From Burkholderia pseudomultivorans (GTDB lineage Bacteria > Pseudomonadota > Gammaproteobacteria > Burkholderiales > Burkholderiaceae), in NCBI RefSeq assembly GCF_902499075.1, contig NZ_CABVPP010000025.1, positions 1 through 64,000 on the forward strand: 64,000 bases of DNA, written 5' to 3'. Positions 20,119 to 30,470 of the stretch are shown one piece after another (positions within the stretch are counted from its first letter, which is position 1; the number at the start of each line of letters is the position of its first letter). Below the pieces are notes generated by a model. That model was not told where the DNA came from. It did not search any database and worked only from the letters and a program-made list of their open reading frames with translations. The position numbers and the translations under genes were made by a program.

Positions 20119-20892
20119 ATGACTACTCCGCTGAAGGTCTTCATCACCGGCGCATCGAGCGGCCTCGGCCTCGCGATGGCCGAGGAATACGCGCGACAGG
20201 GCGCCACGCTCGCCCTCGTCGCACGCCGCACCGATGCGCTCGACGCATTCGCGCGGCGCTTCCCCGCCCTCTCCATCTCCGTCTATTCCGCCGACGTGCG
20301 CGACCCCGACGCGCTGGCCGCCGCGGCCGCGTCGTTCATCGCCGCGCACGGCTGCCCCGACGTCGTGATCGCGAACGCGGGCATCAGCCAGGGCGCCGTC
20401 ACGGGCCAGGGCGATCTGAAGGCGTTCCGCGACGTGATGGACATCAACTACTTCGGGATGGTCGCGACCTTCGAGCCGTTCGTCGGCCCGATGACGGCCG
20501 CGCGGCACGGCACGCTGGTCGGCGTCGCGAGCGTCGCCGGCGTGCGCGGGCTGCCCGGCTCCGGCGCGTACAGCGCGTCGAAGTCGGCCGCGATCAAGTA
20601 TCTCGAATCGCTGCGCGTCGAGCTGCGGCCGGCCGGCGTCGGCGTCGTGACGATCGCGCCCGGCTACATCCGCACGCCGATGACCGCGCACAACCCGTAC
20701 CGAATGCCGTTCCTGATGGACGCCGACCGCTTCGCCGCGCGCGCGGCGCGCGCGATCGCGCAACAGCACGCGTTCCGCGTGATTCCGTGGCAGATGGGCG
20801 TCGTCGCGAAGGTGCTGCACGTGCTGCCGCGCTGGCTCTACGACCGCCTGTTCGAAAAGGCGCCGCGCAAGCCGAAGGCCGGCGCGCACTGA
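20119..20892 (+). CDS. SDR-family oxidoreductase
   Basis: 257 residues, classical short-chain dehydrogenase/reductase. Cofactor motif TGASSGLG at 10-17, NAGIS near 91-95 and the catalytic pair Tyr151/Lys155 in YSASK. The C-terminus (RWLYDRLFEKAPRKPKAGAH) is basic. It resembles SDRs acting on acyl or steroid-like substrates at membranes, but the substrate is unknown. It starts 19 bases after dsbA. Confidence 0.85.
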   Translation: MTTPLKVFITGASSGLGLAMAEEYARQGATLALVARRTDALDAFARRFPALSISVYSADVRDPDALAAAAASFIAAHGCPDVVIANAGISQGAVTGQGDLKAFRDVMDINYFGMVATFEPFVGPMTAARHGTLVGVASVAGVRGLPGSGAYSASKSAAIKYLESLRVELRPAGVGVVTIAPGYIRTPMTAHNPYRMPFLMDADRFAARAARAIAQQHAFRVIPWQMGVVAKVLHVLPRWLYDRLFEKAPRKPKAGAH

Positions 20893-21157
20893 ACGCCGCG
20901 CGCGGCGACGCCGGCGCGTAGCATGCCCCGCCGCGCGGCGCCGCGCCGCGCCGCATCACCCCGTTCCCGCCGCCCCGGCGCCCGTTCCGTCGCGAACGCA
21001 GCCGTTTTTCGCCCAATTCGCGGCGTTCCGACGCCTTTTTCCACGCACCGCGCGCTTTGCCGGTATGCTATTCGTCAGCTGCGCGGGTCCGTGCGTTTCC
21101 GGGCCCGCGCCCGCATCCCGTCATCAAGCAAAAAGCAGAAGCCACGTGGGAGATCCT

Positions 21158-22753
21158 ATGCAGGTCAAGCTGTTCGCCGCGGCCGCCGTCGCCGCCGCCC
21201 TCGCCGTTCCCGGCCTCGCCGCCGCCAAGCCGCTCACCGTCTGCACGGAATCGAGCCCGGACGGCTTCGACGTCGTCCAGTTCAACTCGCTCGTCACGAC
21301 CAATGCGTCGGCCGACGTGATCTTCAACACGCTCGTGTCGTACGACGAAGCCGCGAAAAAGGTCGTGCCCGCGCTCGCCGACAAGTGGGAAGCCAGCGCC
21401 GACGGCCTGACCTACACGTTCCACCTGCGCCCGAACGTCGCGTTCCAGACCACCGACTACTTCAAGCCGAGCCGCCCGCTGAACGCGGACGACGTCGTGT
21501 TCACCTTCAGCCGGATGCTCGACGACGCGAACCCGTGGCACAAGGTGGCCGGCGCGAGCGGCTTCCCGCATGCGCAGTCGATGGGCCTGATCAAGCTCGT
21601 GAAGTCGGTGTCGAAGGTCGACGACAGCACGGTGAAGTTCGTGCTGAACGAGCCGAACGCGACCTTCGTGCCGATCCTGACGATGGGCTTCGCATCGATC
21701 TACTCGGCCGAATACGCGGACCAGCTGCTGAAGGCCGGCAAGCAGGCCGACCTGAACGCGAAGCCGATCGGCACCGGCCCGTTCGTGCTGAAGAGCTACA
21801 CGAAGGACGCGCTGATCCGCTACGACGCGAACCCGTCGTACTGGGGCGCGAAACCGAAGGTCGACCGGCTGATCTACGCGATCACGCCCGATCCGTCGGT
21901 GCGCATGCAGAAGGTGAAGGCCGGCGAATGCCAGATCGCGCTGTCGCCGAAGCCGCAGGACGTACTCGCCGCGAAGGGCGAAAGCGCGCTGAAGGTCGTG
22001 CAGACGCCCGCCTTCATGACCGCGTTCGTCGCGCTGAACACGCAGAAGAAGCCGCTCGACAACGACAAGGTGCGCGAGGCGCTGAACCTCGCGTTCGACC
22101 GCGCGACCTACCTGAAGGTCGTGTTCGACAACACCGCGACGGCCGCGAACAACCCGTATCCGCCGAACACGTGGAGCTACGCGAAGGACGTCGCGCCCTA
22201 TCCGTACGATCCGGCGAAGGCGAAGCAACTGCTCGCGCAGGCCGGTTTTCCGAACGGCTTCTCGACGACGATCTGGACGCGCCCGACCGGCAGCGTGCTG
22301 AACCCGAACCCGAAGGCCGGCGCCGAGCTGCTGCAGGCCGATCTCGCGAAGATCGGCGTGAAGGCCGACGTGAAGGTGATCGAATGGGGCGAGCTGATCA
22401 AGCAGGCGAAGCTCGGCCAGCACGACCTGCTGTTCATGGGCTGGGCCGGCGACAACGGCGATCCGGACAACTACCTGACGCCGCAGTTCAGCTGCAACGC
22501 GGTGAAGTCCGGCATCAACTTCGCGCGCTACTGCGACGCGCGGCTCGACAAGCTGATCGCCGACGGCAAGGCGACCGCCGATCAAGGCAAGCGCGCGAAG
22601 CTGTACGAAGCGGCGCAGAAGATCATTCACGACCAGGCACTGTGGATTCCGCTCGGCTATCCGACCGCGGCGGCGCTCACGCGCGCGAACGTGAGCGGCT
22701 ATCGCGTGAGTCCGTTCGGACGGCAGAACTTCACGACGGTCGCCGTGCAGTAA
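21158..22753 (+). CDS. ABC transporter substrate-binding protein, family 5 (dipeptide/oligopeptide type)
   Basis: 531 residues with a signal peptide (about 1-23, ending GLAAA). The mature part is the large three-lobed SBP_bac_5 fold (LTVCTESSPDGFDVVQFNSLVT start; GTGPFVLKSY near 206; WTRPTGSVLNPNPKAGAELLQADLAKIG near 375). It most resembles DppA-type dipeptide/haem-binding proteins. The start at 21158 gives a proper signal peptide; upstream in-frame codons do not. No permease or ATPase genes follow, so it must work with a transporter encoded elsewhere. A 265-bp GC-rich gap precedes it. Confidence 0.88.
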   Translation: MQVKLFAAAAVAAALAVPGLAAAKPLTVCTESSPDGFDVVQFNSLVTTNASADVIFNTLVSYDEAAKKVVPALADKWEASADGLTYTFHLRPNVAFQTTDYFKPSRPLNADDVVFTFSRMLDDANPWHKVAGASGFPHAQSMGLIKLVKSVSKVDDSTVKFVLNEPNATFVPILTMGFASIYSAEYADQLLKAGKQADLNAKPIGTGPFVLKSYTKDALIRYDANPSYWGAKPKVDRLIYAITPDPSVRMQKVKAGECQIALSPKPQDVLAAKGESALKVVQTPAFMTAFVALNTQKKPLDNDKVREALNLAFDRATYLKVVFDNTATAANNPYPPNTWSYAKDVAPYPYDPAKAKQLLAQAGFPNGFSTTIWTRPTGSVLNPNPKAGAELLQADLAKIGVKADVKVIEWGELIKQAKLGQHDLLFMGWAGDNGDPDNYLTPQFSCNAVKSGINFARYCDARLDKLIADGKATADQGKRAKLYEAAQKIIHDQALWIPLGYPTAAALTRANVSGYRVSPFGRQNFTTVAVQ

Positions 22754-22837
22754 GGTGCGGCAGGCGCGCGAGCGACGGTGCGCCGGCCCGTCGCTTGCGG
22801 CCCCGCTTATGGCTGCCGCCACGCCCACCGGCGCGCT

Positions 22838-22971
22838 CGTCGCATTTCCTTCCGCTTCGACGACGGCGTCACGCTGTTCGATTCGCTCGACCTCGTGATC
22901 GACCGTACGCCGAACCGACGCATACGATGCAATGGCATCGCGACGGGTGGCGCTACGAACCTGTCGCGTGA
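22838..22971 (+). pseudogene. deletion scar of an ABC-F ATPase gene
   Basis: Frame 2 encodes RISFRFDDGVTLFDSLDLVID (22841-22903), the usual opening of an ABC-F ATPase just before its first Walker A. It breaks at DRTPN, where DRTPTGLVGRNG would be expected. Within about 10 bases frame 1 reads PTHTMQWHRDGWRYEPVA then TGA (22915-22971), which looks like an ABC-F C-terminal end. The likely event is an internal deletion of roughly 1.5 kb joining both ends. Identification rests on memory of family sequences. Confidence 0.45.
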
Positions 22972-22987
22972 CGAAACGAAAACGACA

Positions 22988-23233
22988 TCACGGCTCGCCG
23001 CGACGACCGTCGTCGCCGAACAGCTGCTCGAACAGGCGCCTGGATTCGCGCAAGCCCTCGTCGGTCAAGACAATGGATTTCGCGTGGTTCACGGGATTGC
23101 CGATCAGGCCGCGCGCGTACAGGCGATTCAGGACATCCCAATCGAACCCCTTCCATGCGCGATTGTGATCGTGCAGCGTCAACTGCAGCAGCGCGAGGAC
23201 TGCATCGTCAATTGCCGTCGTATCGATTGCCAT
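22988..23233 (-). CDS. DUF6429 family protein
   Basis: 81 residues, soluble. It matches the small DUF6429 family: IDDAVLALLQLTLHD, then WKGFDWDVLNRLYARGLIGNP, then VLTDEGLRESRRLFEQLFG. The second half reads like a winged-helix module, as in small transcription-related proteins. It lies 33 bases after the SWIM-domain gene and is probably co-transcribed with it. Function unknown. Confidence 0.78.
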   Translation of the reverse strand: MAIDTTAIDDAVLALLQLTLHDHNRAWKGFDWDVLNRLYARGLIGNPVNHAKSIVLTDEGLRESRRLFEQLFGDDGRRGEP

Positions 23234-23266
23234 GGGATTTGCACTCCGATATCCGTGCGTGTCCGG

Positions 23267-25060
23267 TCACGCGCCCTGCGCGTCAAGCGTGGCGAGCAAC
23301 TTGATGAAGTTGCGCTTCGCACGATACGTCTGACGGATCGCCGCGAGTTCAGCGTCGAATTCCGCGCGTTGCCGATGCGCCGCGCGTAGCGCGCCGATCG
23401 CCTGCACGATGCGGAACGCGTCGTCGTAACGCGCACCGCCGGTTCCTCGTTCGACAGCGATCGGCAACAGCCGGTGATACAGCGCGATCGCATCGGCAGG
23501 ATGCGTCTTCGCGCGTGCAGCCGCCATCGCCGGCCACACGCCGGTCTCGACCGGGCCGCCGCCGAACGCGTCCCATGCCGCAACATCGTCTTTTTCCGCG
23601 AGCAGCAGCTTGACGAGTTCGGTACGCGCCGGCGGTTGCCAGCCGCGCCGCACGTGGCCGGTGCGGGTCTGCGTTTCCTGGCTTCGCGCGAGCGTCAGCA
23701 AATGCGAAATCGCACGCTCCCGCACGGCAGCGCGCCGCTTCGTCGCGTTGGCAACCTTCATCAACGCCGCAAATCCTTCCGCAGTCGGATAATCGTCGAA
23801 ACGCCGCCAAGCGAGTTCATCGGCCCGGTCGAAATCGCGGCGACGCAAGTATTCGTCGATACAGAAGCCGAGAAGATGCATATCGTGCCGCTCGCCTGCT
23901 TCGCGCAAACCGCGCTCGGCCCATGCCAGCGCTTCGTCGAAGCGGCCGTGCTCGGCACACAATTCGGCAATTTGCGCAAACCGGTACGGCGCCGACAAAT
24001 CCTTAGACCAGATGCGAATCAGCGCATCGACGTCGCCGTCGTGCTTCGCCAGCGACTCCATCGCGTGCTCGAGGTTCGCGCGCACCGAATCGTACGCGCG
24101 TCGATCGTCCGCTCCCGCCGGCTGCGCCGGCAACGCAGCCCAGCTTCGTTCGACCAGCTCGCGATACCGGCTCAACCCCGTCTGGCCGAGCGATTCCTCG
24201 TAGGCCGGCAGCAGGTCGCGGAACGTATCCCATTTCCCGGCGACCTGCAGCCGGAACAGGCGCTCGGCAAGCCCGACCGGATCCGGTCGCGTCCGTCGGC
24301 AGGCGTCGAGATGCAGTTCCGCCAGTTCGTAGATCCCCGGCGCCACGCTGCCGTCCGAGTCGTCGATCTGCTCGAGGCTCGCTTCCGCATCGGCGATGGC
24401 GAGTTCGGTCAGCTCGACCACGTGTGCGGCGTGCGAGCCGTCGAGTTGCCGACGCAACATGCCGGCCAGCTCGACAAGGTTCTCGCCGTAAAGATGCGCC
24501 TCGTCCCAGGCGAGCGGCCGCGCCACGCGTGCCAGTTGACGGACCGCCGCCTTCAGGCTTTCGGCGTCGTCGGCCGTCGCGGCGCGCGCCTCGAACAGCA
24601 GTCTGTCGCGCAACGACCGGTCGCGCTCGGCCGCGTCGAACAGCCGGTCGCGCAACGCGTCCGCGTCCAGCGTCGCCAGATATTCGCGAATCAGTTCCGC
24701 ATAAGTCTTGCGCTTTCGTCTCGGGCGCGCCGGCTCGGGCTCCTCGCGACGGAAGACTTCCTCGCCGCTGTTTTCGAGCCACGACAACGCAACGGCCACC
24801 GCATGCTTGCAGAACGCGCCGTCTTCGCCGACCGGACAATTGCACGCATAGTCCAGCGCGCCGTCGTCGCCCACCGCCAGTTCGACGTCGTAGCGATAGG
24901 TGCCGCGCACACGCGCCGAGACCGAGCCGTCGCGCTCGGTCAGCCGTGAGACGACGCCGTCGTGGTAATACGCTTCGCCACGTGCGAAGGATCGTGGGTC
25001 GGCCAGTTCGCGGATCGCCGCGAGCGTCAGGACATCGCCAAGGGAAACGCTACGCGGCAT
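23267..25060 (-). CDS. SWIM zinc-finger protein with helical repeat domain (DUF6880-like)
   Basis: 597 residues. The SWIM motif CxCx8CxH is at C73, C75, C84 and H86 ([14 protein letters not shown]). A basic Pro/Arg linker follows (110-120), then a long alpha-helical region to the end. SWIM domains bind zinc and often nucleic acids or protein partners. No nuclease or helicase motif is visible. With the downstream DUF6429 gene it forms a two-gene unit; relatives in Burkholderia often occur in this order. Role unknown. Confidence 0.8.
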   Translation of the reverse strand: MPRSVSLGDVLTLAAIRELADPRSFARGEAYYHDGVVSRLTERDGSVSARVRGTYRYDVELAVGDDGALDYACNCPVGEDGAFCKHAVAVALSWLENSGEEVFRREEPEPARPRRKRKTYAELIREYLATLDADALRDRLFDAAERDRSLRDRLLFEARAATADDAESLKAAVRQLARVARPLAWDEAHLYGENLVELAGMLRRQLDGSHAAHVVELTELAIADAEASLEQIDDSDGSVAPGIYELAELHLDACRRTRPDPVGLAERLFRLQVAGKWDTFRDLLPAYEESLGQTGLSRYRELVERSWAALPAQPAGADDRRAYDSVRANLEHAMESLAKHDGDVDALIRIWSKDLSAPYRFAQIAELCAEHGRFDEALAWAERGLREAGERHDMHLLGFCIDEYLRRRDFDRADELAWRRFDDYPTAEGFAALMKVANATKRRAAVRERAISHLLTLARSQETQTRTGHVRRGWQPPARTELVKLLLAEKDDVAAWDAFGGGPVETGVWPAMAAARAKTHPADAIALYHRLLPIAVERGTGGARYDDAFRIVQAIGALRAAHRQRAEFDAELAAIRQTYRAKRNFIKLLATLDAQGA

Positions 25061-25137
25061 CGTTCATCGCGAATAGACTGGGTAACGCCGACGATTGTAC
25101 AAAAACCGCCGCCGGCGCTTCCCCGATACGCTCCCGC

Positions 25138-26214
25138 TCAACGCCGCGCAAAATGCAGCACGCCGTCCTCGCCCTGCTCGCGCACGAGCTCGCCCGCGAG
25201 CCACAGCAGGTTCAGGTGCGCGATCGCCTCGCCGAGCGCGAAGGTCATCTGGTGAATGTCGAGTTCGCGGCGGCGGAACATGATCGGCACGATGTCGGCC
25301 GCGCTCGCCGGCCGCTCCGCGCACGCGACGCGCACTTCGTCGAGCCGCGCGTCGTGGTGCGCGCGCAGTTGCGCGACGCGCGTGCGCACGCCGCGAAACG
25401 GCTTGCCGTGCGACGGCAGCACCAGCGTGTCGGGCGCCATCGTCTCGTAGCGGCCGAGCGATTCGAGATACAGCGCGAGCGGATTCGCTTCCGGCTCGAG
25501 GTCGAACACCGACACGTTCGTCGAGATGCGCGGCAGCACCATGTCGCCGGAGATCAGCACGCCGTCCGCTTCGCTGTGCAGCGCGCAATGTTCAGGCGAA
25601 TGGCCATAGCCGGTCACGACGCGCCACCTGCGCGCGCCGATCGTCAGCGTGTCGCCTTCGCGCAGGCGCCGGTAGCGCGGCGGCACGGACGGCACGAGAT
25701 CCGAGTAGTAGCTGCGGCGGTTGCGCAGCTTGTCGAGCGCGACGGGATCGGTCAGGCCGTGGCGCGCGAAATGATCGGCTGCAGCCGCGCCGCCGGCATT
25801 CGAACCGTTGCCGGCCGCCATCAGGCAGCCGAACATGTATTCGCCGAGCGTCATCCACAGCCGCACGTTCCAGCGCCGCCGGTCGCCGCCTTCGCACAGC
25901 CAGTTCGCGAGGCCGAAGTGGTCGGGATGGCAGTGCGTGACGATCACGCGCAGCACGGGCAGGCCGTCGAGATGCGTGTCGAAGATCTGCTCCCAGTGCG
26001 TGCGGATCGCGTCCGACGAGATCCCGCAATCGACGATCGTCCAGCCGGCCTGTCCGTCGATCTCGTCGCGCAGCAGCCACAGGTTGATGTGATCGAGCGA
26101 GAACGGCAGCGGCATGCGCAGCCAGCGCACGCCGGGCGCGACCTCGAACGTGTCGCCCGCAGCGGGCAGCGTATCGGCGAAGGGGTAGTCGAGTTGGTGT
26201 TCCAGTGCGTTCAT
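25138..26214 (-). CDS. MBL-fold metallo-hydrolase
   Basis: 358 residues. Metallo-beta-lactamase fold with the zinc motif HxHxDH at 94-99 (THCHPDHFG); further ligands are the His in GYGHSPEH near 205, the Asp in ISGDMVL near 222 and a His in LPSHGKP near 268. A C-terminal winged-helix-like segment (about 300-358) resembles the LACTB2 subgroup. Substrate unknown. It is transcribed divergently from aceK across a 315-bp gap. Confidence 0.85.
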   Translation of the reverse strand: MNALEHQLDYPFADTLPAAGDTFEVAPGVRWLRMPLPFSLDHINLWLLRDEIDGQAGWTIVDCGISSDAIRTHWEQIFDTHLDGLPVLRVIVTHCHPDHFGLANWLCEGGDRRRWNVRLWMTLGEYMFGCLMAAGNGSNAGGAAAADHFARHGLTDPVALDKLRNRRSYYSDLVPSVPPRYRRLREGDTLTIGARRWRVVTGYGHSPEHCALHSEADGVLISGDMVLPRISTNVSVFDLEPEANPLALYLESLGRYETMAPDTLVLPSHGKPFRGVRTRVAQLRAHHDARLDEVRVACAERPASAADIVPIMFRRRELDIHQMTFALGEAIAHLNLLWLAGELVREQGEDGVLHFARR

Positions 26215-26529
26215 CGGTGGGGCGTCTCGTCGTTATCGGTGCGGGGCGCGCGTGCGGGCAGGCCGCCGCGGGCGTTCCGCCGATTCTATCGCCGTCTCGC
26301 GAAACACGCGCCCGGCGGCCCCGGGCAGGTCAAAAAAAGTTCGTGCCAGAATCGGTTCCGTACCCGCATCTTTACGCGAAGTTGCAGCGAACGGCGCCCA
26401 ACCGCCGGCAACCGGCCGGTTCAGCGCCCGGCGCGCGGTGCGCGGGAACGCATTGCAACGCCGACTTGGGCGCTAAAATGGCGAGTGCAGCGAACGGCCC
26501 CTCTGCCCCTTTTGAGCGAGCTTGCCCGC
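26215..26529. other. 315-bp divergent promoter region (MBL hydrolase / aceK)
   Basis: No gene seen. GGGCGCTAAAATGG at 26468-26481 gives a plausible TAAAAT -10 box for aceK about 50 bases before its ATG. An A-run (CAAAAAAAG near 26330-26338) lies in the middle. Confidence 0.5.
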
Positions 26530-28344
26530 ATGAATCACTTCCCCAAACTGCTGTCGTCGCAGATCGGTTTCGACGTCGCGCAGACGATGCTCGAAAACTT
26601 CGACCGCCACTACCGGATCTTCCGCGAAGCGGCCGTCGAAGCGAAGACGCTTTACGAGCGCGCCGACTGGCACGGGCTGCAGCGGCTCGCGCGCGAGCGG
26701 ATCACGTCGTACGACGAGCGTGTGCAGGAATGCGTGGAGCTGCTGGAGGACGAATACGACGCGGAGAACATCGACGACGAGGTCTGGCAGCAGATCAAGC
26801 TGCACTACATCGGCCTGCTGACGTCGCACCTGCAGCCCGAATGCGCGGAGACGTTCTTCAATTCGGTGTGCTGCAAGATCCTGCACCGTTCGTACTTCAA
26901 CAACGATTTCATCTTCGTGCGCCCGGCGATCTCGACCGAATACCTCGAGAGCGACGCGCCGGCCGCGAAGCCGACCTACCGCGCGTACTATCCGGGCACC
27001 GACGGGCTCGCGGCCACGCTCGAGCGCATCGTCACGAACTTCCAGCTCGAGCCGCCGTTCGAGGACCTGACGCGCGACATCGGCTGCGTGATGCAGGCGA
27101 TCCACGACGAGTTCGGCCATTTCGACGAAGCGCCGAATTTCCAGATCCACGTGCTGTCGTCGCTGTTCTTCCGCAACAAGAGCGCGTACATCGTCGGCCG
27201 CATCATCAACGCCGACCGCGTGCTGCCGTTCGCGGTGCCGATCCGCCACGTGCGCGCGGGCCTGCTGTCGCTCGACACGGTGCTGCTGCGCCGCGACCTG
27301 CTGCAGATCATCTTCAGCTTCTCGCACTCGTATTTCCTCGTCGACATGGACGTGCCGTCCGCGTACGTCGACTTCCTGTGCACGATCATGCCCGGCAAGC
27401 CGAAGGCCGAGATCTACACGTCGGTCGGCCTGCAGAAGCAGGGCAAGAACCTGTTCTACCGCGACCTGCTGCATCACCTGTCGCATTCGAGCGACCGCTT
27501 CATCGTCGCGCCCGGGATCAAGGGCCTCGTGATGCTCGTCTTCACGCTGCCGTCGTTCCCGTACGTGTTCAAGGTGATCAAGGACCAGTTCCCGCCGCCG
27601 AAGGACACGACGCGCGCGCAGATCATGGAGAAGTATCAGCTCGTGAAGCGCCACGACCGCCTCGGGCGCATGGCCGACACGCTCGAGTATTCGAGCGTCG
27701 CGCTGCCGCTCGCGCGGCTCGACCATGCGCTGGTGCGCGAACTCGAGAAGGAAGTGCCGTCGCTGCTCGAATACGAGGACGACAATCTCGTGATCCGGCA
27801 TCTGTACATCGAGCGCCGGATGACGCCGCTCAACCTGTACCTGCAGAACGGCACCGACGCGGAAGTCGAGCACGGCGTGAAGGAATACGGCAACGCGGTG
27901 AAGGAGTTGATGAAGGCCAACATCTTCCCCGGCGACATGCTGTACAAGAACTTCGGCGTCACGCGCCACGGCCGCGTCGTGTTCTACGACTACGACGAGA
28001 TCGAGTACCTGACCGACTGCAACGTGCGCCGCGTGCCGCCGCCGCGCAACGAGGAGGACGAACTGTCCGGCGAACCGTGGTATACCGTCGGCCCGCACGA
28101 CATCTTTCCGGAAACCTACGGACCGTTCCTGCTCGGCGACCCGCGCGTGCGCGCGATCTTCATGCGGCATCACGCGGACTTCTTCGATCCGGCGCTGTGG
28201 CAGGCGAGCAAGGACAAGCTGCTGCAGGGCGAATTGCCCGACTTCTTTCCGTACGACGCGTCGCTGCGCTTTTGCGTGCGCTATCCCGAGCGCTTCGGCG
28301 CGACGGACGACGACCGCGCGGGCGGCGCGCAGCGCGCGGCCTGA
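26530..28344 (+). CDS. aceK: isocitrate dehydrogenase kinase/phosphatase
   Basis: 604 residues, full length. This bifunctional enzyme phosphorylates and dephosphorylates isocitrate dehydrogenase to divert carbon into the glyoxylate shunt. The N-terminal regulatory half (1-310) is followed by the kinase-like half: ATP-loop region [27 protein letters not shown] near 322-348 and the catalytic segment [21 protein letters not shown] near 475-495. The start at MNHFPKLL is chosen because upstream sequence is non-conserved promoter DNA. The usual aceA/aceB partners are not adjacent. Confidence 0.95.
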   Translation: MNHFPKLLSSQIGFDVAQTMLENFDRHYRIFREAAVEAKTLYERADWHGLQRLARERITSYDERVQECVELLEDEYDAENIDDEVWQQIKLHYIGLLTSHLQPECAETFFNSVCCKILHRSYFNNDFIFVRPAISTEYLESDAPAAKPTYRAYYPGTDGLAATLERIVTNFQLEPPFEDLTRDIGCVMQAIHDEFGHFDEAPNFQIHVLSSLFFRNKSAYIVGRIINADRVLPFAVPIRHVRAGLLSLDTVLLRRDLLQIIFSFSHSYFLVDMDVPSAYVDFLCTIMPGKPKAEIYTSVGLQKQGKNLFYRDLLHHLSHSSDRFIVAPGIKGLVMLVFTLPSFPYVFKVIKDQFPPPKDTTRAQIMEKYQLVKRHDRLGRMADTLEYSSVALPLARLDHALVRELEKEVPSLLEYEDDNLVIRHLYIERRMTPLNLYLQNGTDAEVEHGVKEYGNAVKELMKANIFPGDMLYKNFGVTRHGRVVFYDYDEIEYLTDCNVRRVPPPRNEEDELSGEPWYTVGPHDIFPETYGPFLLGDPRVRAIFMRHHADFFDPALWQASKDKLLQGELPDFFPYDASLRFCVRYPERFGATDDDRAGGAQRAA

Positions 28345-28393
28345 TCTTCAAACACACCATATCGACCGATTGCCGATAATGGAAACCACCCCG

Positions 28394-29161
28394 ATGAATA
28401 CCCAAGACCACCCGCTCTCGCACCTGTTCGACAACAACGACGCCTGGGTCAAGCGCAAGCTCGCCGACGACCCGCAGTTCTTCACGCGCCTCGCCGACCA
28501 GCAGGCGCCCGAGTATCTGTGGATCGGCTGCTCGGATTCGCGCGTGCCGGCGAACCAGATCATCGGCCTGCCGCCGGGCGAAGTGTTCGTACACCGCAAT
28601 ATCGCGAACGTCGTCGTGCACACCGATCTGAACTGCCTGTCGGTGATCCAGTTCGCGGTCGACATCCTGCGCGTAAAGCACATCATGGTGGTCGGCCACT
28701 ACGGCTGTTCGGGCGTCAACGCGGCGCTGCACAACCGCCGCGTCGGCCTCGCCGACAACTGGCTGCATCACGTGCAGGACGTGCGCGAACGGCACGCGGC
28801 GCTGCTCGACGAATGGCCGGTCGGCGAAGCGCGCTATCGCCGCCTGATCGAGCTGAACGCGATCGAGCAGGTCGTCAACGTCTGCCGCACGACGATCGTC
28901 AACGACGCGTGGGCGCGCGGCCAGTCGCTGACCGTGCACGGGCTCGTGTACGGCGTGCACGACGGCCGGATGCGCAACCTCGGGATGGCCGTGTCGAATT
29001 TCGACGCGCTCGACGAAACCTACCGGCGCTGCGTCGCATCGCTGACCGCGCGCGGCCAGCACGCGCCCGACAACGACATGATCGCGGCCGACGCCGCGCA
29101 GCTCGACGAGGTCGCGCAAACGGTCGTCGATACGCTGAAGCACGCCGGCGACACGAAGTAA
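28394..29161 (+). CDS. can: beta-class carbonic anhydrase
   Basis: 255 residues. Zinc ligands Cys46, His102 and Cys105 and the Asp48-Arg50 dyad are in CSDSRVP and GHYGCSG, defining a plant/Can-type enzyme that interconverts CO2 and bicarbonate. A start 15 bases earlier is possible, but GGAAA sits well placed before the ATG at 28394. It follows aceK by 49 bases and may be co-transcribed; bicarbonate supply also suits the window's biotin carboxylases, though that link is inference. Confidence 0.92.
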   Translation: MNTQDHPLSHLFDNNDAWVKRKLADDPQFFTRLADQQAPEYLWIGCSDSRVPANQIIGLPPGEVFVHRNIANVVVHTDLNCLSVIQFAVDILRVKHIMVVGHYGCSGVNAALHNRRVGLADNWLHHVQDVRERHAALLDEWPVGEARYRRLIELNAIEQVVNVCRTTIVNDAWARGQSLTVHGLVYGVHDGRMRNLGMAVSNFDALDETYRRCVASLTARGQHAPDNDMIAADAAQLDEVAQTVVDTLKHAGDTK

Positions 29162-29201
29162 GCACCGACACGGCACACCGCACGAACAAGGAGTGGCGCA
29201 C

Positions 29202-29879
29202 ATGAAAACCGTACTGATCGTCGGCGCATCGCGCGGCCTCGGCCGCGAATTCGTCCGGCAATACCGGCGCGACGGCTGGAACGTGATCGCCACCGCGCGC
29301 GACGACGCGTCGCTCGCCGCGCTGCGCGAACTCGGCGCGCATGCGCACGCGCTCGACATCGCGCAGCCCGAGCAGATCGCCGCGCTCGGCTGGAAACTCG
29401 ACGGCGAGCGGCTCGACGCGGCCGTCGTCGTGTCGGGCATCTACGGGCCGCGCACCGAAGGGGTCGAAACGATCACTTCCGAGGATTTCGACGCGGTGAT
29501 GCACACCAACGTGCGCGGGCCGATGCAGCTGCTGCCGATCCTGCTGCCGCTCGTCGAGGACGCGCGCGGCGTGCTGGCCGTCGTGTCGAGCCGGATGGGC
29601 AGCATCGCCGAGGCGACCGGCACGACCGGCTGGCTGTACCGCGCGAGCAAGGCCGCGCTGAACGACGTGCTGCGCATCGCGTCGCTGCAGACGCGCCACG
29701 CCGCGTGCATCTCGCTCCATCCGGGCTGGGTGCGCACCGACATGGGCGGCTCGCAGGCCGCGATCGACCCGGAAACCAGCGTGACCGGCATGCGGCGCGT
29801 GATCGCCGAGGCCGGTGCGGACGTCTCGCAGGCCAACGGCCGATTCTTCCAGTACGACGGCATCGAGCTGAGCTGGTAA
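29202..29879 (+). CDS. SDR-family oxidoreductase (C-factor-like)
   Basis: 225 residues. Cofactor motif GASRGLG at 8-14, and catalytic Tyr146/Lys150 in YRASK. The short length and the GWVRTDMGGSQA stretch near 175 are typical of C-factor/sniffer-type SDRs. AAGGAG precedes the ATG. It lies 40 bases after the carbonic anhydrase gene. Substrate unknown. Confidence 0.85.
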   Translation: MKTVLIVGASRGLGREFVRQYRRDGWNVIATARDDASLAALRELGAHAHALDIAQPEQIAALGWKLDGERLDAAVVVSGIYGPRTEGVETITSEDFDAVMHTNVRGPMQLLPILLPLVEDARGVLAVVSSRMGSIAEATGTTGWLYRASKAALNDVLRIASLQTRHAACISLHPGWVRTDMGGSQAAIDPETSVTGMRRVIAEAGADVSQANGRFFQYDGIELSW

Positions 29880-29925
29880 GCATTCGTCATAATTGACAAC
29901 CAGCCGTCGTTAATTCCCGTCCTGC

Positions 29926-30363
29926 ATGATTTCGAACCGACCTGACGCGTGCCCGTGCGGCGGCGCGTCCCCTGCTTCCGCCGGCAAAACCCCGGTGCCG
30001 CGCTATGCGGCCTGCTGCGGCCGCTTCATCGACGGCGGCGCGGCCGCGCCGACCGCGCTCGAGTTGATGCGCTCGCGGTACAGCGCGTACGTGCTCGGCG
30101 CGACCGACTACCTGCGCGCGACCTGGGATCCGCGCACCTGCCCGGCCGATCTCGACGCCGACCCCGACGCCCCCGACGCGCCGCGCTGGCTCGGCCTCGC
30201 GGTCAAGCGCCACGCGCCGCTCGACGAACGGCACGCGGAGGTCGAGTTCGTGGCCCGCTACAAGGTCGGCGGGCGCGCGTACCGGCTCCACGAGACGAGC
30301 CGCTTCGAGCGCGACGAGCGCGGTTTCTGGCGCTATGTCGACGGCGATGTAAGCGAGCGCTGA
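29926..30363 (+). CDS. YchJ family (UPF0225) protein
   Basis: 145 residues. An SEC-C-like metal-binding N-terminus with cysteines at 9, 11, 30 and 31 (CPCGG, AACCGRF) precedes an NTF2-like domain (about 45-140) containing LMRSRYSAYVLGATDYLRATWDP. The family is conserved in proteobacteria without settled function. It has its own short upstream gap after the SDR gene. Confidence 0.85.
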   Translation: MISNRPDACPCGGASPASAGKTPVPRYAACCGRFIDGGAAAPTALELMRSRYSAYVLGATDYLRATWDPRTCPADLDADPDAPDAPRWLGLAVKRHAPLDERHAEVEFVARYKVGGRAYRLHETSRFERDERGFWRYVDGDVSER

Positions 30364-30470
30364 CAAATACTTGCTGTGTCAGACGCCGGGTTATTCCTGC
30401 ATTGCACAACCCGAATTTGTCGGGCTACGATGACCCTCGGTTTGGTCATGTTGCATGGCAGGGCTTACGA

